Shown in pieces: positions 59,161-64,000 of a stretch of 64,000 nucleotides of DNA. How positions within the stretch are numbered: the stretch's first letter is position 1; every line of letters starts with the position of its first letter. Where the stretch lies: positions 7,688,001-7,752,000 of the forward strand of contig NC_051099.1 of assembly GCF_901709675.1 (NCBI RefSeq), read 5' to 3'. The position numbers and the translations under genes were made by a program. The DNA is from Syngnathus acus (lineage: Eukaryota; Chordata; Actinopteri; Syngnathiformes; Syngnathidae). Under the pieces are notes generated by a model. The model saw only the letters and a list, made by a program, of their open reading frames with translations. It had not been told where the DNA came from and searched no databases.

Positions 59161-60079
59161 AGACTTGAAAAGCTTGAGTATGACTGAACTTGATTCAACA
59201 GCTCTTTTCCACACACTCTCTCCTGCGTCACGAGACACTTGCACAGAGGAGCCCAAATAGATGGTATTATGCATTTCCCCTACCATTTAAAGCAAACCAC
59301 CTGAATCCTCTTCTGACAGCACAATAACATTGTACAAAGTTACTATGAAGCTAACTATAAAAGGTTCTATTATTGTTGAGTTCAATTATTTAAGAGTTGA
59401 CATATGTTAGTAAGCAATTTATCTTACGTATGAGTCTGAAACCCATTTAGTGTCACATTTAAAAAAAAAAAGAAGTATTTTTAAGACAATTGTGTAGCCT
59501 GCCAGGTGCATGAAAACAATGACAACAAAAAACATTTTCATTTTCCAAGTGAATCCTTTATAACAAATCCCAAATCACAATCGGATGTCTTTCTTCCTTT
59601 TCTAATCGGTAAGGGAGCTGTATTAATTAAATGACGCCACTTTTTCCACCCTGTCATCATCTAGAGAAAGCCACAAACAATACTAAATACCTGCGCTGTA
59701 GAAATCAATTTTTTCCCCAATTTCGTCACCGTCAGTCACTGCCAAAGATACCGCACCACTTTCTGTGCACTCACAGTTAAACCTTGTCAATCGATTATAT
59801 TCTAGTTATATTTGTGAAAAGAGCCCACTATGTCTTATACAACATCCTGCCACAGGATGGATACTTTTATAGTCAGGCTTTGATTTTCTATTTTTTATGA
59901 TTAATTTAGCAACTTTTGCACTTTGTACAGCAAAAGAAACAGATGACTTATATGGGCTGTACTGTATACTATGTATACATTTATTCAGCTCTGTGCAAAA
60001 TTTCATGTAAATACTTTAAAATCCTTTTCCCTTTTTTTACACACAACTGAAATGTCTGAATATATTTATTCCAAATAAA
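59161..60079 (+). other. adamts15 3'UTR
   Basis: The sequence runs from the stop codon to AATAAA at 60074-60079, which is preceded by TATTTATTCC. Several ATTTA-like elements are present. An end here would give a 0.9 kb 3'UTR. Confidence 0.55.
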
Positions 60080-63000
60080 GCTTTGAATGAAAAGTTTACA
60101 AGTTTTGCATGTTTATTTACATGATTAATTACGCTGGTTCTGTAAACCAGTTAAAGATGAATGAGAAATTCTAAAAGTGTCATTTCTCACAGATGCTCTT
60201 ATTCAGCCTCTAAGGGCGTTTTTTTTCCCTTAAATAACATTTTTGAGAGAAGTGTAGATACATCACTATAAAGGCTCAATAGTCTGACCTACATAAGAGC
60301 AGATGAAGGAGAACCTGGAGGGCAGCCAATGGACATATTTGTTTGCTCCCCCAATGGTCTCTTGCCTGACCGAGTTCACGCTCAGATCTTGCTGCAGGTT
60401 TGATGACATTTATTGTATAAGACAACTTACCAAATAAAAAAATCAAATACTCCCAGCAAAGTTTTGAATTTGCAACTGTGCAAACCTCTAATTACAATGA
60501 GAACCAATAGTCGAGTTTACAATACACTCACTAGAAATTTCCCAAGGTACACTTGTACGTTGTAACGACATCTAATTCTAAGTCTGCCATGACATTCTGT
60601 TGACCAACAAAATGTCAAAAATAATTCTTCCACATAGGTAGAAAATTACAAAACAGAGAAACTGGCACATGGAAGACTGGCATTGTTTTAATTCACTTCA
60701 ATGTGGTCCCTATAGCTTTCTTCCTGAGCAGACTGATCCTTGTAAACATCAAACTCATATGAACCAGGTGAAGATGAACACTTCTAAGAGCTTCTAATTA
60801 GACTGAGTGAATAAAACCATGACATAACAGATGTGGCGTCTGCCTGCGTGATGTCTGTCTGTGTGATCAGCAGCAGATGTGCCTTTGCAGATAGCGTTGA
60901 TCGGAATGCTCGGCTAACCGCAGTCGCCATCTCAATGAGTTGCTTTGTGGCGTGACGGTAAATGGGTTCATGGAAACGTCCACTCAGGAGTATCACCACT
61001 AATGTGTTGACTTCAGCATTATTTTCACAAACAATAGAAGTGACACATTCACAGCTGACCTCCATGTAGTGCCAACTCTTCAAATGATTCAATCACCATT
61101 GGCGGAGTTGGGGCAGAAAAAAATCCTAGTCACAGTTTAACCTCACAGTTGATCTTAACAAAGTTGCCCTGGCATTTTTTACCATAGCATTTGGGAGAAG
61201 CAATGAATGATAGTGCACTATCCAGAATAAGATAAAGCTGTTTATCTTTTGTCATCTCTTAATCTTTGTCCTAAAAAACTACAATGAAGCAGCACTCTAT
61301 AAAAAAATTAAACAAAAAAACACCTGCCTCGTCATGCTTAATGTAAAAGTTAATATTTCGTATTTATTCACAGTTCAGCTTGTGTCACAAAGCTTCAGTC
61401 AATGTGAGTGAAACTGTCCTTAATATGAACTTAATAAGGTTAAAGATGTATAGCAGCTCAAATCACCCATCAAAGGCAACAATCTAAGACAGCGGTTACT
61501 GTATTTTTCGGAGATAAAAAGAACAACAATTCCAGATGTTTGCGTTTGAGAAAAATACTGACTGGATGTCATCCAAATTTTTACAGAAAAGCAATAATAA
61601 GTCACAATGAAAGGTTCCTAATCAAAAACAGCAAGTCAACGGCATATGAAACCATTTCATGTGTCAGCTGATATTTTGATCTGCTTAAGTGCATGTTACA
61701 CCGTTTATTCATAGCTCACATTAAAGCACATCATACAGCAGAAGAAAAATTCAATCTGACAAGCAATGTTGTGATTTTAAGGAGGGTTTTGACAAATGAC
61801 GTACAAGTAGAACTACAGCACTAAAAAGAAGGACATGATGCTCTGTAGATGTTTGAACTCAAAGCTGTCCTCACAGGTGGGGCCATGACCACCTATAATG
61901 TTCTTTATTTTATTTTATTTAAGCATCGTAGCGTGCATGTGCTAAATTTGAAGTCTGTTTGAACACTTCCCTTTTATCATTCACAACACAAGCCTAAAAA
62001 AAATAGATGAAAGCAATTTGCCACAAACCGTTTTGCTGTGATTATAATAAGAATCAAAAGACAAGACCTCGAGATGACTTCTTTCTCATAATCTCACTCA
62101 TTAATGTTTTGGGTGGGCCGGTGTCTGCAGATGATTTTTTTAATCCCGCTTTGGCTTTTCCAAAATGAGCCTGAGAATAGTCCGGAGCTAATTTTCTTTC
62201 ATGATATTTAGTCAGATTTTGTACAAAAAAAGTAGTACAAATAACAGGAGGAGGTTATGTCATTTGCCATTTCTACTTAGTTACTTAGTTGGTTGGTACC
62301 CAGGAAAGAATATGCCGTAACCATTTATTTCAGTCTGCTCATATTGTGGCTGAGATGGAACTTTGGTAGAATCACATTGCTTTGAGCTGCTACTTTAATA
62401 CCTACAGTATTATAATCCAAGAATTTATGAGGCCCATTCCGACCTTGAGTGCCATTCAAATTCAATAATGTATTTTTTGAAAATAATGTGACCTAACTTC
62501 TTAACTGCTTTGAATTCTGGGGGAAAACATACAGTCAGCATTTTATGCAACGTGATGTTCATTCTGTTTGAAAAATAGCTCAGTTCAAACGTAATCTAAA
62601 ACATCACTTGCGGCCGCCAGCTAAATTCTCATGAAAATTTATTTTCAAGAAGCACATCTGAGGAGGCAGACGTGCAAAACGTGGTTGTGGAAGTAATACG
62701 GAGCAAACGTTTTTGCACTGTCGTAAGATGCTGTCTGACAGATGCTGCTAATTTCCACAGGCGTTTCGAGGGCAAATACATCTTTTTCCTCCAACGTGAC
62801 GTCAAAGTTCCTGGCAGAGTCAAATAATCTGCTCAATTTCAAAACGCCACCTATGCCTTTAAAAATTGGCCCAGCAAAGTCTTGCTGCTGGAGATTAGAA
62901 CGCATTTGGATTTTGGCCACATGGCTCTGTTTCTCAACAGAGTGAGTTCATGTCTTATAGGTCAACCACCTTAAAAGGGAGCAGTGGGACGATGAAGTCA

Positions 63001-64000
63001 TTTGCTGATGCTTTTGACTGAAACGTTTTGACTGTACAATCACACTACAGCCATTCGATTGTACTTGATTAATTGATGGACCGAGACAACTTGGTGCTAC
63101 AAACACAACTTTGCAGTGCCTACGCGGGCAGACATCCAATTATAAATTAGGATTTATGAACAAGAGCAAAGAAAGGTATGATCCCACTCATCTAGACCTG
63201 CTGGAAAATGCATCTAATGTGGTCTTGTTCAAGGCTCGTTGAAAGGTCACACACACTTCACGACGTGCTACGCTCTGTTTGCTAATTTCAACGGGTGCAT
63301 CACGCTCAAATGATAAACAAAGCACTGATGTTACGTTCATCAAATGCAGTGCAGTGCATTTGCTATCTCGACCTTCAGGTGACTTGATTTACCTCTTGTC
63401 CCCTATGAGACTGCTATTATGCAAACCTATACGACACAAAAAATACAATCAAACAGCATGCAGCTGGAGACAACAATATTGAGCTAACAACAGAGGAAAC
63501 TTGAAACAAAGCTAACGAAAACACATCATACGCATACGAATGCTGATTAATAAATGTATTTACAGATTGCTAAAGAGACTTTTGGGTTGTTGAACCATGC
63601 AGGTTCTAACCAACCAATCAGATGACGGAAAAATGCTGATGTTATTGTTGGCCCAGTGAGGCTGATTCCAAAAGCCCTGGACAGATTAGATAGAAATGGC
63701 AGCACAGCGAGGAGGCCGGAATCTGATTGGTCAAGAGAAACAAAAAATCCACATACACATACTGAAAGGAGTGCAGCCAAGAAAAACTTTGATACAATGA
63801 GTAGAATAAACTGTTGGGATTAAATGAATACTACATGTAGCCAATATTTGAGGGTATGTTGGAAATGTAGGTCAGAAGGTGGAATGTGAAGAAAAGACTT
63901 TTAGCTATAGTAGCAGCTTGCACTCTTCTGGAAAGACTCTGTGTTACTGATAGAGGACGTGATAGCTCATGACCCCTGATTGAGTTCAATGGGTCACTCA
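60080..64000. other. Right end of the window, no gene recognised
   Basis: AT-rich sequence with short open frames only. On the minus strand two stretches (near 62720-62790 and 63250-63320) share a short peptide-level resemblance (ALETPVEIS and ERDAPVEIS), which may mark a decayed or very diverged tandem exon. It is too weak to call. CCAATCA-type boxes lie at ~63615 and ~63723. Confidence 0.4.

Overview
This is a gene-dense stretch of a vertebrate nuclear genome, almost certainly a teleost fish. The genes are split by short GT-AG introns (often 80-200 bp), intergenic gaps are small, there is a fish-type Tc1/mariner element, and the gene set (slc25a35, grk1, cldn15, sat2-like, taf6, mrps31, stk36, adamts15) reads as intact vertebrate orthologues. 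I see no bacterial or viral gene, CRISPR array or operon. I do not name the species. Exon borders were worked out by hand from splice sites, reading phase and remembered family sequences; they have not been tested against transcripts.

Layout. 0.4-1.6 kb (-): a small secreted or membrane-anchored single-sushi protein that I cannot name. 4.3-8.4 kb (-): slc25a35, a mitochondrial carrier, with a defective Tc1-like transposon (5289-6675) in its third intron. 10.2-12.7 kb (+): grk1, a photoreceptor opsin kinase ending in a CaaX box. 15.0-19.0 kb (+): cldn15, preceded by a second, same-length claudin first exon that appears to share the downstream exons. 20.3-30.1 kb (-): a head-to-tail array of sat2-like acetyltransferase genes, four complete copies and one truncated copy, partly made by a recent ~3.4 kb tandem duplication. 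30.6-34.4 kb (-): taf6, sharing a divergent promoter with mrps31 (+, 34.7-36.6 kb). 38.0-43.3 and 45.0-49.9 kb (-): two tandem stk36 (Fused kinase) genes. 51.0-59.2 kb (+): adamts15. The last ~4.8 kb holds the adamts15 3'UTR and sequence I cannot assign.

The genes do not form one pathway. The most noteworthy biology is in duplication and reuse: (1) two interchangeable claudin first exons, the arrangement known for CLDN10 but here on a claudin-15-like gene; (2) a sat2-like array in which one duplication breakpoint lies about 4 bp outside an exon and removes the acetyl-CoA-binding exon from one copy; (3) a stk36 tandem pair with a 104-bp tract identical between the copies, an internally repeated segment and a C-terminal frameshift in the second copy. 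A 25-bp palindrome and a 17-bp-stem inverted repeat lie upstream of grk1.
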